Assembly: GCF_027744825.2 (NCBI RefSeq)
Contig: NC_071334.1
Location: 41,207,437 to 41,271,436 of the forward strand
Direction: 5' to 3'
Length of the DNA: 64,000 nucleotides
Origin: Synchiropus splendidus
Lineage: Eukaryota; Chordata; Actinopteri; Syngnathiformes; Callionymidae
In this document: in pieces, positions 55,317 to 64,000 of the stretch
How positions within the stretch are numbered: the first letter of the stretch is position 1
Layout of the letters: each line of letters begins with the position of its first letter
Program-made: the position numbers and the translations under genes
The notes under the pieces: model-generated
What the model was told of the DNA's origin: nothing
The model's database searches: none
The model's input: the letters and a program-made list of their open reading frames with translations, nothing else

Positions 55317-56131
55317 ATGGGCAGAAATGCCCATGAGAATTGTTGTCTCATAAGGCTCCTTCCTCTTCTTATCTGTCACTGTGTCCCTGAGGGTGACAAA
55401 ACGTGGGAAATTCCCATGCTTTTCAAAGACATTGTTGAGCTAGCGGTGGCACCAAGGCATACTGAAGAGACACTATATTCCCTGGACTGTAAGATAGCAG
55501 AACACAGACAGCTGCTGCAGTCAACATTTCGACATTTTCATTTAAAGCCAAAGCATCAGTATGCAGAACACTACACTCATCTTGTAAGGAAATTTGCACT
55601 TTGAGGGCAAGCATAAGTTCTTTAAAGAGGCAATTTGCAATGCACATTTCAAAAATGTTGCCATGACTCCACAAAACATCAAAAAGCAGCTAGTTACCAT
55701 GTTGGCTGTAGCTCATTTTTCAGACCATCAGTTGAGATGACAAAAGTTAGCCCTGTTTTGCTTGCCTCTTTCCCTTTGAATATTCAGAGAGAAATCGCTA
55801 AAAACATTTCAGAGGCAGGAACAGTTGTTAAGGCATCAACTGTTTGAGTGAACGGAATCAAGTACCATCCCAAGTACCATCTACTGGCTCATGCTCAGGT
55901 CTCCCTGAATTTGCCCAGGTTGAAAAGACTGTTGCTGTTAACACTGAAATTATATTTGTCTGATGACAGCATGGTATTGTGAGCATTTGAGATCAACCAA
56001 CACCTCTATATAGTAATGTCCCCTCTATGTATGTGCTTAAGATGTCAGACCTGAATGATGTCCTCTTGCTATCAGCATACAGGGTGCAAGGAGAATATAT
56101 GGTAACATTGAGGCGATATGTAATTTGCTAA
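55317..56131 (+). pseudogene. Relic of a multi-copy fish protein family, C-terminal module (module A)
   Basis: A plus-strand frame from about 55380 encodes a PEGDKTWEIPMLFKDIVELA-like block, then APRHTEETLYSLDCKIAEHR and FRHFHLKPKHQYAEHY, followed in shifted frames by FEGKHKFFKEAICNAHFKNV, GCSSFFRPSVEMTKVSPV, SGLPEFAQVEKTVAVNTEI and LSAYRVQGEYMVTLRRYV, with a stop at 56129-56131. I recognise this order from long uncharacterised proteins predicted in many copies in fish genomes. No function is known to me. At least three frame breaks make it a pseudogene. The ATG at 55317 is internal to the family and not a real start; the N-terminal part is absent. It ends only 21 bp before module B. Confidence 0.65.
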
Positions 56132-56152
56132 GTTCCTATTTTTTTTCCTCAG

Positions 56153-58041
56153 ATGGCTGTGCAACCGAAATTATCCATGAAAGTTATTGTCACTGTGGGA
56201 GATATGAGAAAAATAACAATGACAACACGACCTGACACACTTGAAGATTTGATTGGCTGGCTGAAAGGTGCACTTGAAGCAAACTTCAGCTTTGTCTCAC
56301 AATGCGAAGATCTGGAATTTGACTCCCAGAGAAGCCAACCATCAAACTTATTCCAATGACTGATCTGTCACCAATCACTACAGAATAGGAATAATTTTGC
56401 AGTGGCCAGAGGTATTTGACATTCCCAAGTTTGCTGTTGATGTTGAGTATAGACTCTGTCAAGGTAACCTGTTATATCTCAGGGATGAAACCCATCTCAA
56501 TGTGACGAAAGAGAAGGTGCATTTTGAAGCAGTTGCAAAAGCCTTAGTACAAACTCACCCGTGACTCAAAATAATCAGGGTCATCCTCTGGCTGGGATGG
56601 GTGGAAGCACAGTCTAGTTCAAGATGGGTAATTATAGAACACAAATGCGCCAGGTTGGGCGAGTTGATGTCACTGTTAACAGAGATAACCATGGAAGGTA
56701 CATTACAAATGGCAATCCTCCCAACAAAAACATAAAGAAGGCAAGAAAATGAGAAATACATTTCCTACCCAAATATCCAGGGGGGATGGATGACCACAAC
56801 CTGGAAAGAGCTTGCCGGGTCATGATCATCGAAATGATGAAGAAAACGCCAAATGGATCCCTTCTTAAGAAGGAGACGGATGTGACGTTTGTTCTTCAGG
56901 GAAAAAAACAGTTGTCATAGACAAGCCTTCCATCAGCCAGATAATACATCAATGGCCAGCTCATTTCACAGAAAGCCATGTTTGCGTGACTTTTGTATTC
57001 ACAAAAAATGATAGCTTTCTGTGGTAAATATAATGTTGAATAAAATTGTACATTGTTTGCTGTACTTTGTTTCAGGTTTGTTATGATCCCAACAGAGTGG
57101 TGGGGAAAGATATCTTCTTGCATGCACTTGACCAGTTCTTTCCAAGCCTGATGGACCTCTTCAGGATGAAAAAGGGCCTTACTGACCAACTTGAGCTTTT
57201 ACATCAGATAAAGGTGTGCTGACATTTGTTCTCCTTGTCCCTCTCCTCTCCTCTTCCCTTTTCTCACCTCTTCTCTGCTCTCCTCTTCCCTTTCTTCTCC
57301 ATTCTCAAATCTCCTCATTTCCTCTGATCTCCTTACCTTTCTACTTTGCTCTCTTTGTTTCATCTTTCCTCTTCTATCCCTCACCCTTCTGTTCTATTCC
57401 TTTTCGGTCATGTCATGTTGCAAAACTGTGCTTTATGCCAACTATCCTCCAGGGAGGGATAATCCAGCTGCTTTTTTCAAAACCCCCTCCGTAAATAACT
57501 TCATTTATTGCAAATCCTGCAGGTGCATATTTTGTTTTTCAATTTCAGCCATTAATGAAGACATGTCTGCCGCTTCTTTTCAGAATAATTTGATCGGTGT
57601 TCAGTGTCTCACAGACTTGAACTTTAATTTTACAGCCACATTTTGAACTAAAACGTTTTTAACAATTTCATACATTCATCATTGATTTATGACATTCGCT
57701 GAAAAAAAATAATGTTCTCTTTTTGTCAATCTTTTTTGTTGCTGTTCGGAAGTAACTGACAAGGACCCCTACTGTCAGACTCCAGTGGGAATCCTCTGCA
57801 TTGGTCAAGAAAGTCCTCAGCTCAACCAATCCAAAGTGGGGATCATCGTGGGGGGTCATGGATGAACTGGCAAACCTGCCTCTGGCCTTCTGTCCTTCTC
57901 GGTCTGATTTATGCCCTGCACCTGGACTACACCAAATGGATGGAAAATACCTTCCACTTTGTTCAGCAGGTAATGTTCAACTTGGGTAAAAGTGAGCTGG
58001 CACCCAAAATTCAAACCTTGAAAAAACAACTCGCAGTGTAA
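56153..58041 (+). pseudogene. Relic of a SAMD3-like multi-copy fish gene (module B)
   Basis: A T-rich tract plus CAG (to 56152) directly precedes ATG at 56153. The first exon encodes MAVQPKLSMKVIVTVGDMRK and TTRPDTLEDLIGWLKGALEA, a PB1/ubiquitin-like N-terminus. Later pieces are VFDIPKFAVDVEYRLCQGN and LYLRDETHLNVTKEKVHFEA (56403-56560), GGMDDHNLERACRVMIIEMM and KKTPNGSLLKKETDVTFVLQ (56780-56900), NRVVGKDIFLHALDQFFPSL (57092-57212), and VGILCIGQESPQLNQSKVGI, IYALHLDY and LAPKIQTLKKQLAV before TAA at 58039-58041. This is the order of proteins that fish genomes label sterile alpha motif domain-containing protein 3-like, a name given by similarity only. Frameshifts and stops are present, so this copy is probably dead. 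Confidence 0.65.
57231..57400. repeat. Polypyrimidine tract
   Basis: About 170 bp of nearly pure C/T on the plus strand (CTCTTC-type units) between two coding pieces of module B. It could adopt triplex structure or act as an over-long splice-acceptor tract. Its open frames are low complexity. Confidence 0.85.
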
Positions 58042-58620
58042 CGGTTCAGAATAGGTCAACTACTGCTCCAGTTATTCAGTGCATTTTCATACTATTTGTC
58101 GTGCATGTTTTATGGTGTTGGCACTGATTATACAGTTCTGTTTTAGGTCCCTGTTTGATATAGACTTCTTTGACTTAACTTTTTTATTTGGGATTATTTG
58201 ACCTCCGCAGCTGCAAAGTCATCCAAGCAGCAATCAACCATACAAAGAATTGCTTCAAGACACTTTTAGGACTGCGCTGAAATTTTCTCAATCATGAACA
58301 AAAGTTATTGTTCATCATTGTTCAAGTGAGTAATTGTCAAATGTTCATTGTGACCAAACAGAGAAGTTACTAGGTGTCATTGTGTCCACTAACAATGTAT
58401 ATTTTGCATTTCTTGATGGACATTTACAATTTACTTTGTTCACTGTGACACTTTGAGCCTTTGCACTGTATTTATTTTTCATGAGTATTTTTTTTTTATA
58501 CAAAGTTTAGTTTTTTGATTACTTGAACATTTATTGCACTGATATGTTTTCAATAAATGCAATGCAGGCAGTGTAATGTATGTGTCATTTGTGGAACACT
58601 TCTGAAATAAAACAGAAAAA
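58042..58620. other. 3' flank of module B
   Basis: A further matching piece, QLQSHPSSNQPYKELLQDTF-like words at about 58208-58290, may be a downstream exon fragment. Poly(A)-signal-like TTCAATAAATGCAATGC lies near 58549, then GAAATAAAACAG near 58605. Confidence 0.35.
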
Positions 58621-58639
58621 AGAATATACAACTGTTTTG

Positions 58640-58890
58640 CTTTACTTAAAGTTAAGATACTGATTGGGGAAATTGGGTAAAGAAATTGATAGTGCAAATC
58701 ATTTTAAGTTAAATCAATTTTGAATTTAGTGCATTGAACTTGAGGAAAGTAAGTAGAATAATTTGGTAAAGCAGTTGATATTACAAATGATTTTACGTTA
58801 AATCAACTTGGCAATTAGTGTATTATTATAAATTAAATTTTTTTAGTTAAATGCACTCAAGATTTTGTTATACATTACTTACTTTCATTA
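58640..58890. repeat. Tandem duplication, about 90-bp unit
   Basis: The words GGTAAAGAAATTGATAGTGC, ATTTTAAGTTAAATCAA and TTTAGTGCATTGAACTTGAG at about 58676-58743 recur in diverged form as GGTAAAGCAGTTGATATTAC, ATTTTACGTTAAATCAACTT and AATTAGTG at about 58764-58822. The motif set resembles AT-rich fish MITEs. Confidence 0.6.
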
Positions 58891-58978
58891 TACATTACTA
58901 ATTACTTTACCGTTTCCTTACATTTTTTAAGTAGATTTAACTTATACAGGCTTACAGTGTAAGTGGCCGCCACAATAT

Positions 58979-59330
58979 ATACTGGCCAGAAGTTTGGACA
59001 TGCCTTCTGATTCAGTGTTTTTTCTTTAGTTTTACTACTTTCAGCATTGTAAATACAGACTGAAGACACCCAATAGATGAAGCAAAGAAATAAAATAAAA
59101 AATAAAAAATGAGCAGCCACCTTAAAGTAGCCACCTTTTGCTTTGTTGGCAGCACTGCAAACCCTCTGCCTTCTTAATGAGCTTCATGATGTAGTCACCT
59201 GTTGCAAAACCTTATCACATGACTACATTGTGAAGCTCATTGCCAGATTGTGAGTGACTAAAGTAGTCATCAAAGCAAAGAGTGGCTGTTTTGAAGAATC
59301 TAAAATATAAAACCTGTTTACACATTATAT
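58979..59330. mobile_element. Deletion derivative of a Tc1-like element
   Basis: The left end TACTGGCCAGAAGTTTGGAC, then CAGTGTTTTTTCTTTAG and GCCACCTTTTGCTTTGTTGG, is the usual start of one fish Tc1 group. An inverted repeat is formed by TTAATGAGCTTCATGATGTAGTC (about 59173-59196) and GACTACATTGTGAAGCTCATTG (about 59221-59242). No transposase is left. The right terminus is not clear. Confidence 0.55.
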
Positions 59331-60726
59331 ACTACATTTTTTGTCTGATGACAACTGAGTCATGAAAAACATTTTTTACTTGGTTAAATTTACTCCAGCA
59401 AACACACATGTGCATGCTCTCTCATACACCGACACACAACCTTCAGTCTAAGGGAATACAATTCTGGCACTCTTTCACCTTTTATCTTCCAGTATGGCCT
59501 GAGACCTAGGCAGCTGAGCTCTGCCTTCACCAACGTCTGATGGACACACAAACACACAATCAATGCATTCATGCCTGGGCACACTCTACTACACACTCAC
59601 TCTTCATTGCCTCCGATTAATTTTCTTGTCTCATTTATTTGAATCAAGACTCTTCAGGGTGCATACAAGCGTAAACCTTGAGACACAGAAGATGAGACAC
59701 TTGAACTCCAGCTGAAGAGACACACGTAGCGCAGCGAAGAACCTTGTGGCGGTGCGACAGCATACTTTTCTAAGAGACAGAAGTGAAGCACTTGAGGGAA
59801 AATTAAATCTCTCCAAGGATGCAGTCAGCCAATCCAGAAAAGATTTCGGGTCTGAATGCAGATGTTATTATTTCTCTGCACATTTGAATATTTGTATCAT
59901 GGTATATAGTTGGATGTTACATACGTTAAGAAAATATCTATCAGTTTTGGGAATCAAAATAGAATCTGATTCAAATCTGTAGCAGCAAAACGAAAAGTAA
60001 CTGACTGCTCTCTCTCCACCCATTGCTGTTGTGTCCCACTAGGTCATAGCAGTGTCCTTTACAAAACTTATTATAATTCCTTTTTTTTAATTCTTAGTCT
60101 GATGGAATGCCCATTTTAGACTCAAATAATGTGTTATTGCTGCTAAAAATGAGTGTAGGACTGCTAGCTTAGTCTGCAACATTCATGTTCTTTTGACGAG
60201 CATCACATCCCTGGTGGTCAATATCTGGTGGTCGATATTTCCTCTCATGTGCTCATGGATCTTTGATAGATGACTCCAAGTCATCCTGCACCTCATGTCT
60301 CGTGCCCTATTCAGTGTCTGAAGCCACAGAACTGCAATGATCGTACATCGCAACTAATACAGAAGACATTTCTAAGTCCCGTTTTTCTCAGGGCAATAGG
60401 GGCCCATCATCAGTATTTATAAGGACCTCATAAGGTCAAATTGTTCTTAAGTCATTACTATTTGAAAAAAAATAACAATAATAAAAATTGTAGTGAGTCA
60501 GGTGATGTGTGATGGTAAAGTCCACTTCATTTGTTTCTCTTTGAAACTGCCATGCATGCACATCTCATTAATTTTAATAGCCCCTCACAATGCATGGGTT
60601 AGGCTCCTGCAGAATAATTCTCGATTTCAGTCGCAAATGACTAGACTCAAAGCAGAGCCTCTGGAAAAATTAATCAAAACCCTATTTCTGTACACAGCAA
60701 ATTTGGGGAGTGAAACAATTAGGAGT
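59331..60726. other. Intergenic stretch
   Basis: No recognisable gene. CA-rich words near 59400-59445 and 59540-59610; A runs near 60463-60485. Open frames show no domain. Confidence 0.4.
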
Positions 60727-60870
60727 TGATGTGTTCGGAAGTGATGTCGGGGTTCACCTGGTTGTAGTCCAGATAAATTTGGAGACGTGGACAAGTGTGA
60801 CATGTTGGCATGTGTGGTTAATAAAAAGTGAAGTCAATGACAAGAAGACTGGTTACTGGATCACATGACA
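60727..60870 (+). repeat. Probable short gypsy LTR
   Basis: Starts near TGATGTGTTCGG and ends CACATGACA at 60870, with AATAAA near 60823. It is followed immediately by TGGTGTCAGAA (60871-60881), which has the TGG start of a tRNA-complementary primer binding site. The left boundary is approximate. Confidence 0.5.
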
Positions 60871-61890
60871 TGGTGTCAGAATTAACGGACTAACGCTGAG
60901 GAGTTATGGCAAAGTTTGGACCACCGGAGCAGTTTCGCTTCAAAGCTCAGTAGAGAAAGCAGGGAAGTACAAGTGAAATCTTTCTTGTACGCGATGGGAC
61001 GAGAAGCGGAGCCGAGCAGAGCTGTACATCCAGAGCTCGACTATGAGACGGCAATGGGAAAGTTGATGAACATTTTGCCCCTTAACACAAAGTCATCCAC
61101 GAGCGTGTGTGTTTTCATAAAAGAGTCCAGAAGCCAGGAGAGACAGTCGAAGCTTTTGTTAGAAGACAAGTCTGTATGATTTAGCTCGACATTGTGAATT
61201 CAAAGGACGAGCAAAATCCAAGACCGTATTGTGATTGGTCTGATAGACAATGATGTTTCTCAAAAGCTACAGCTCGAGGCGGACCTCACACTGGAGAGAG
61301 CGATTCAAGTGGCGAAGTGAGCAAATTAAAAAGCAAATTCTGGAAATTAGATCGGATTGCTCAGTGAATGCAGTGAATAATGTTCAACATCACGTAAACA
61401 AAAGAATACAGTCTGATCAGCATCACTGGAAAAAGAAATATGAAAATTATGAACCAAGAACATGCTCAAGGTGCAATAGAACACACAGAAAGGTGGCCAG
61501 CCCGTAACAAAAGATGCAGGAGATGCAACAAACTAGGACATTTTGAGAGTGTCTGCAAAACTAAAATGTTACGAGAAGTGAGAACTACTCAAGGAAGCGT
61601 AGACCATGAAGACACATTTTTCCTAGGTGCGGTGCATGAGCAAAAGACAACAATAATTGATCAGCATGACTAAGACGAAGACTGGATCGTGTCTTTACCA
61701 GTGAACAACTGTCTATTGGATTTTAAGATGTCTCAACAAACTTTGAACAAGCTGCCCAGAGCACCCCGACTGATCAACAGTGGATGCAGCGTTCTGCAGA
61801 CTGCAAACATTCTCTGCAGACATTCTCAGTGTGTTTCCACGTTTCGTGGACACACAAGGACTGGCATGAAACAGTTATGATTTGAATGAT
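60871..61890 (+). mobile_element. Ty3/gypsy relic: primer site, Gag with zinc knuckle, start of protease
   Basis: After the primer-binding-like site at 60871 an ATG at 60906 begins MAKFGPPEQFRFKAQ and stops. Further Gag pieces in other frames include REVQVKSFLYAMGREAEP, DYETAMGKLMNILPLNTK and IVIGLIDNDVSQKLQLEADL with TLERAIQVAK. At 61440-61575 follow CSRCNRTHR and RCRRCNKLGHFESVCKTK, a CX2CX4HX4C zinc knuckle. At 61685-61870 a protease-like part (SQQTLNKLPRAPRLINSGCS) lacks the usual DTG active site because of a deletion. A 3' LTR and Pol are not seen. Frames are broken; it is a truncated relic. Confidence 0.8.
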
Positions 61891-63080
61891 GTCTTTGGAA
61901 ATATAGTTTTTTCTTAACAGTTAGGTTTTGTGGTAGTTCATTTTATTAGATTTTGCAGCTCTCTCGTGTTTTGGAGCACAAACATCATCCAGGTTCCTGG
62001 AAAAATGGACCTCCTGCTTCAAAGATAAGATCACACAAGAGGCCAACACACTCAGAGAGACACCACTTCTCAAGAAAACATCTCAAATCTGCCCTTAATG
62101 AAGACTCTAAAACTGCCAATGATGAGACCAGGCAGTGCAGTACATGTAACTGTATTCCTCTGACAACATTTGACTGACGTTTTAGGAAGTACACAGATGG
62201 CAGATTGTCTTTTTAAGAATTGAGCACACTTGAGTTTCAGTTTTGACCTTATGTCTCTGGGTTTTATCTGCCTACATTATTCTGTTTTATTTCTGTACAA
62301 CAGTGAGTCTAAAATACGATGATGCTCTGTCCAGTCTATACACATTTTTGCAAACTACCTGATGAAGTCATCACAGATGAAACTCAGAGAATCAAAGAAC
62401 TGAGAGAACTGAAAGCTGTTATATAAGCCATTGTTTCAATCATTAATCCAGCTCAAATGCTGAAATGTGTTGGCCTTTTTGTTTGTTTTTGGGTGGGTTT
62501 TTTTTTTGTATGTTTTAAAGTGTCCAAAACATTGCACAATGTAATGTAACATATATATTGTTAAATACAAAGCGGAATTGAAGTGATTTATTTGGTATAT
62601 TTCATGACTATTCTGACTGTAAAAAAGTCCAATAGTGTAAAATGAGTTCATTTTTAACACTTGGAAAGAGTTACATTTTACTAATGATGAGTGTTAATTC
62701 TACCCTGAATGGTAGTATTATTTTAACTCTGTCAGTTACTCTTTGAACTCCCAACAGTGCATGTGGATCATCAGGCATGAGTTCAAGCTGACAGACAAAG
62801 AACCGTACACATGTGCAGGCCCAGACACACACAGAAATGTTAGTATCTCTGTCTTCATGGGGGCCACTCATTGACTGTGGTTACATGCAGAGCATAGCGC
62901 GACTAAGGCAATGACTCGATTAAGCCGCTGAACTAACTATCAAAATGACCTGGGTGAAGGAAGTTGAAGACAAATCTGCAGATCATCGTCGTGGTGAGTA
63001 AAAAAAAAAAAAAAAAAAAAACATTTTCCAAGCATTTTTTGGATGTTCAATGAAGAAATTGCTATTTTGAGTAATGAGAA
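61891..63080. other. Intergenic stretch with MITE-like repeat and poly-A
   Basis: 62600-62770 has AGTGTAAAATGAGTTC, CACTTGGAAAGAGTTACATT and TTTAACTCTGTC words typical of an AT-rich fish MITE. A 22-base A run starts at 63000. No gene is seen. Confidence 0.4.
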
Positions 63081-63081
63081 C

Positions 63082-63430
63082 TTAATAATATGAATTTGAA
63101 CAAATTAACACTCCAAAAAAATGACCTGCAGATTTGCTGCTTAGGTAAGAAGCTTGTATTTGAGGGTCATGAATTTTGGGGACGGGTTTTAGCAGTGTGT
63201 CCAGTCCCACAAAAAGTCTTACAAACACCTCAAAGGTTTTAGAGATGAATGAACACTCGAGATTCAGTGCATATGCCAGTCCAAGCATGCCTTGGCTAGG
63301 TTTCCAACATTTGTACGACCGATACTCCTTCAATGATGATACCAATGGCATCTGGCTCATGGCAGACGTAGATGCTCATATTCTTGAATTTGAGGTCCTC
63401 ATGAACTGTGGTCTCTGCAGTTCCCTTTGA
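63082..63430 (-). pseudogene. Second relic of the SAMD3-like family, C-terminal part
   Basis: In reverse complement, 63430-63170 reads in shifting frames as ETTVHEDLKFKNMSIYVCHE, DAIGIIIEGVSVVQML and LAYALNLECSF, then KTFEVFVRLFVGLD. These are the same C-terminal blocks (an EG..V...L core, a YALNL/YALHL core and a TFEVF/TFHFV core) as the end of module B, but from a different subfamily. Frameshifts occur near 63300. It lies 5 kb from module B in opposite orientation. Confidence 0.55.
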
Positions 63431-64000
63431 GATACAAAGACAAGCAATATAATCTCATGTTAAATTAAGATGTGGTTTAATTCAGATGATAATTATTTTT
63501 CATATAAGCCCTCACTTTTTAAAATCCAGGACAAAATCATTGCTCAAATATATTCAATCACATACTCAACTGATATCGCAAGCGCTGAGGTTTTCTTTCG
63601 TTGGGGTGGAAGACGCTGGCCTTGCCCCAATTCATGATAAGATTTTTGCTGCTGGGACAATGCCAGAGTCATCGGCACCTAGAGAAGAACACATGAGAAC
63701 AGGATCAGGAAGCAGGGCCTGAACACAATCAACCAGGACAAGGCAGCCTACATTCTGTCTCAGACCAGGACCAACACTCAGGAGAGGGCAAGCGGACAGC
63801 AGGAGGTGTGGTGGTTATGCCTTTCAGTAACATCTGCAGACACACTCTGAGACCTTGTAAGAAGGATACATCATATAATGTAAGCCCAATGTTCACCCAA
63901 TGTGACAACCTTGTGTTGAAGAAATGCCAGGGGCGGAACAAGAGAAGAAACTCGGCTTCATCTGCTGCCCTATTGGTCATGACAACCTTTGTGCATTTGT
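63431..64000. other. Right edge, no gene recognised
   Basis: Unique sequence. The minus strand continues upstream of the 63.1-63.4 kb relic and may hold further decayed exons of it, but I could not recognise any. Confidence 0.35.

Noticed and set aside
1..64000. CRISPR arrays, bacterial operons, rRNA genes
   Set aside because: Repeats here are eukaryotic microsatellites and transposons; no regularly spaced repeat-spacer array or rRNA signature is present.

Overview
The window looks like teleost fish nuclear DNA, probably a spiny-rayed (percomorph) fish. Three things point there: a vertebrate Prox1-type homeobox gene with very short introns (107 and 154 bp) beside long ones, many microsatellites, and a typical fish transposon set (Rex1- and Rex3-type LINEs, Tc1, hAT, Ty3/gypsy and BEL/Pao relics). 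The species cannot be named from the sequence.

Region 1, about 1-18.3 kb: one real protein-coding gene on the minus strand, a prox1 family transcription factor. A 5'UTR exon ends at 17922, the start codon is at 16311, and five coding exons (16311-15997, 15889-15281, 15126-13936, 9637-9530, 1729-1535) join in phase 0 with GT-AG borders to give 806 residues. The last exon, about 60 residues of the Prospero domain, lies off the left edge. The gene body is nearly free of transposons: one old Rex3 fragment, a SINE-like fragment, one MITE-like repeat and microsatellites.

Region 2, about 18.3-24 kb: the prox1 promoter and upstream flank. It has a palindromic TATA motif with a CCAAT box placed as for a divergent transcript, two identical interferon-response-like motifs, a nuclear-receptor DR1-like site and candidate conserved noncoding blocks. 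I see no second gene.

Region 3, about 24-54 kb: a transposon graveyard. It holds a 5'-truncated LINE (24.5-25.5 kb), a hAT element with an 8-bp target duplication (28.6-29.4 kb), a solo LTR with a 5-bp duplication (29.4-30.1 kb), a BEL/Pao relic split by a hAT-like insertion (32.0-35.8 kb), a Rex3 LINE (36.0-38.4 kb), a Tc1 element nested in a Rex1-type LINE (43.4-45.6 kb), a gypsy integrase relic (45.7-46.7 kb), LTR-like segments and a MITE (52.0-52.8 kb). All coding parts are broken.

Region 4, about 55-64 kb: relics of a multi-copy fish gene family. At 55.3-58.0 kb two different coding modules lie in tandem. The second resembles proteins that fish genomes label SAMD3-like. A further C-terminal fragment lies in reverse at 63.1-63.4 kb, and a gypsy LTR/gag relic sits between them. 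The tandem pair is the best candidate here for a poorly described, possibly mobile, two-gene unit.

No rRNA, functional tRNA, CRISPR array or bacterial-type operon is present.
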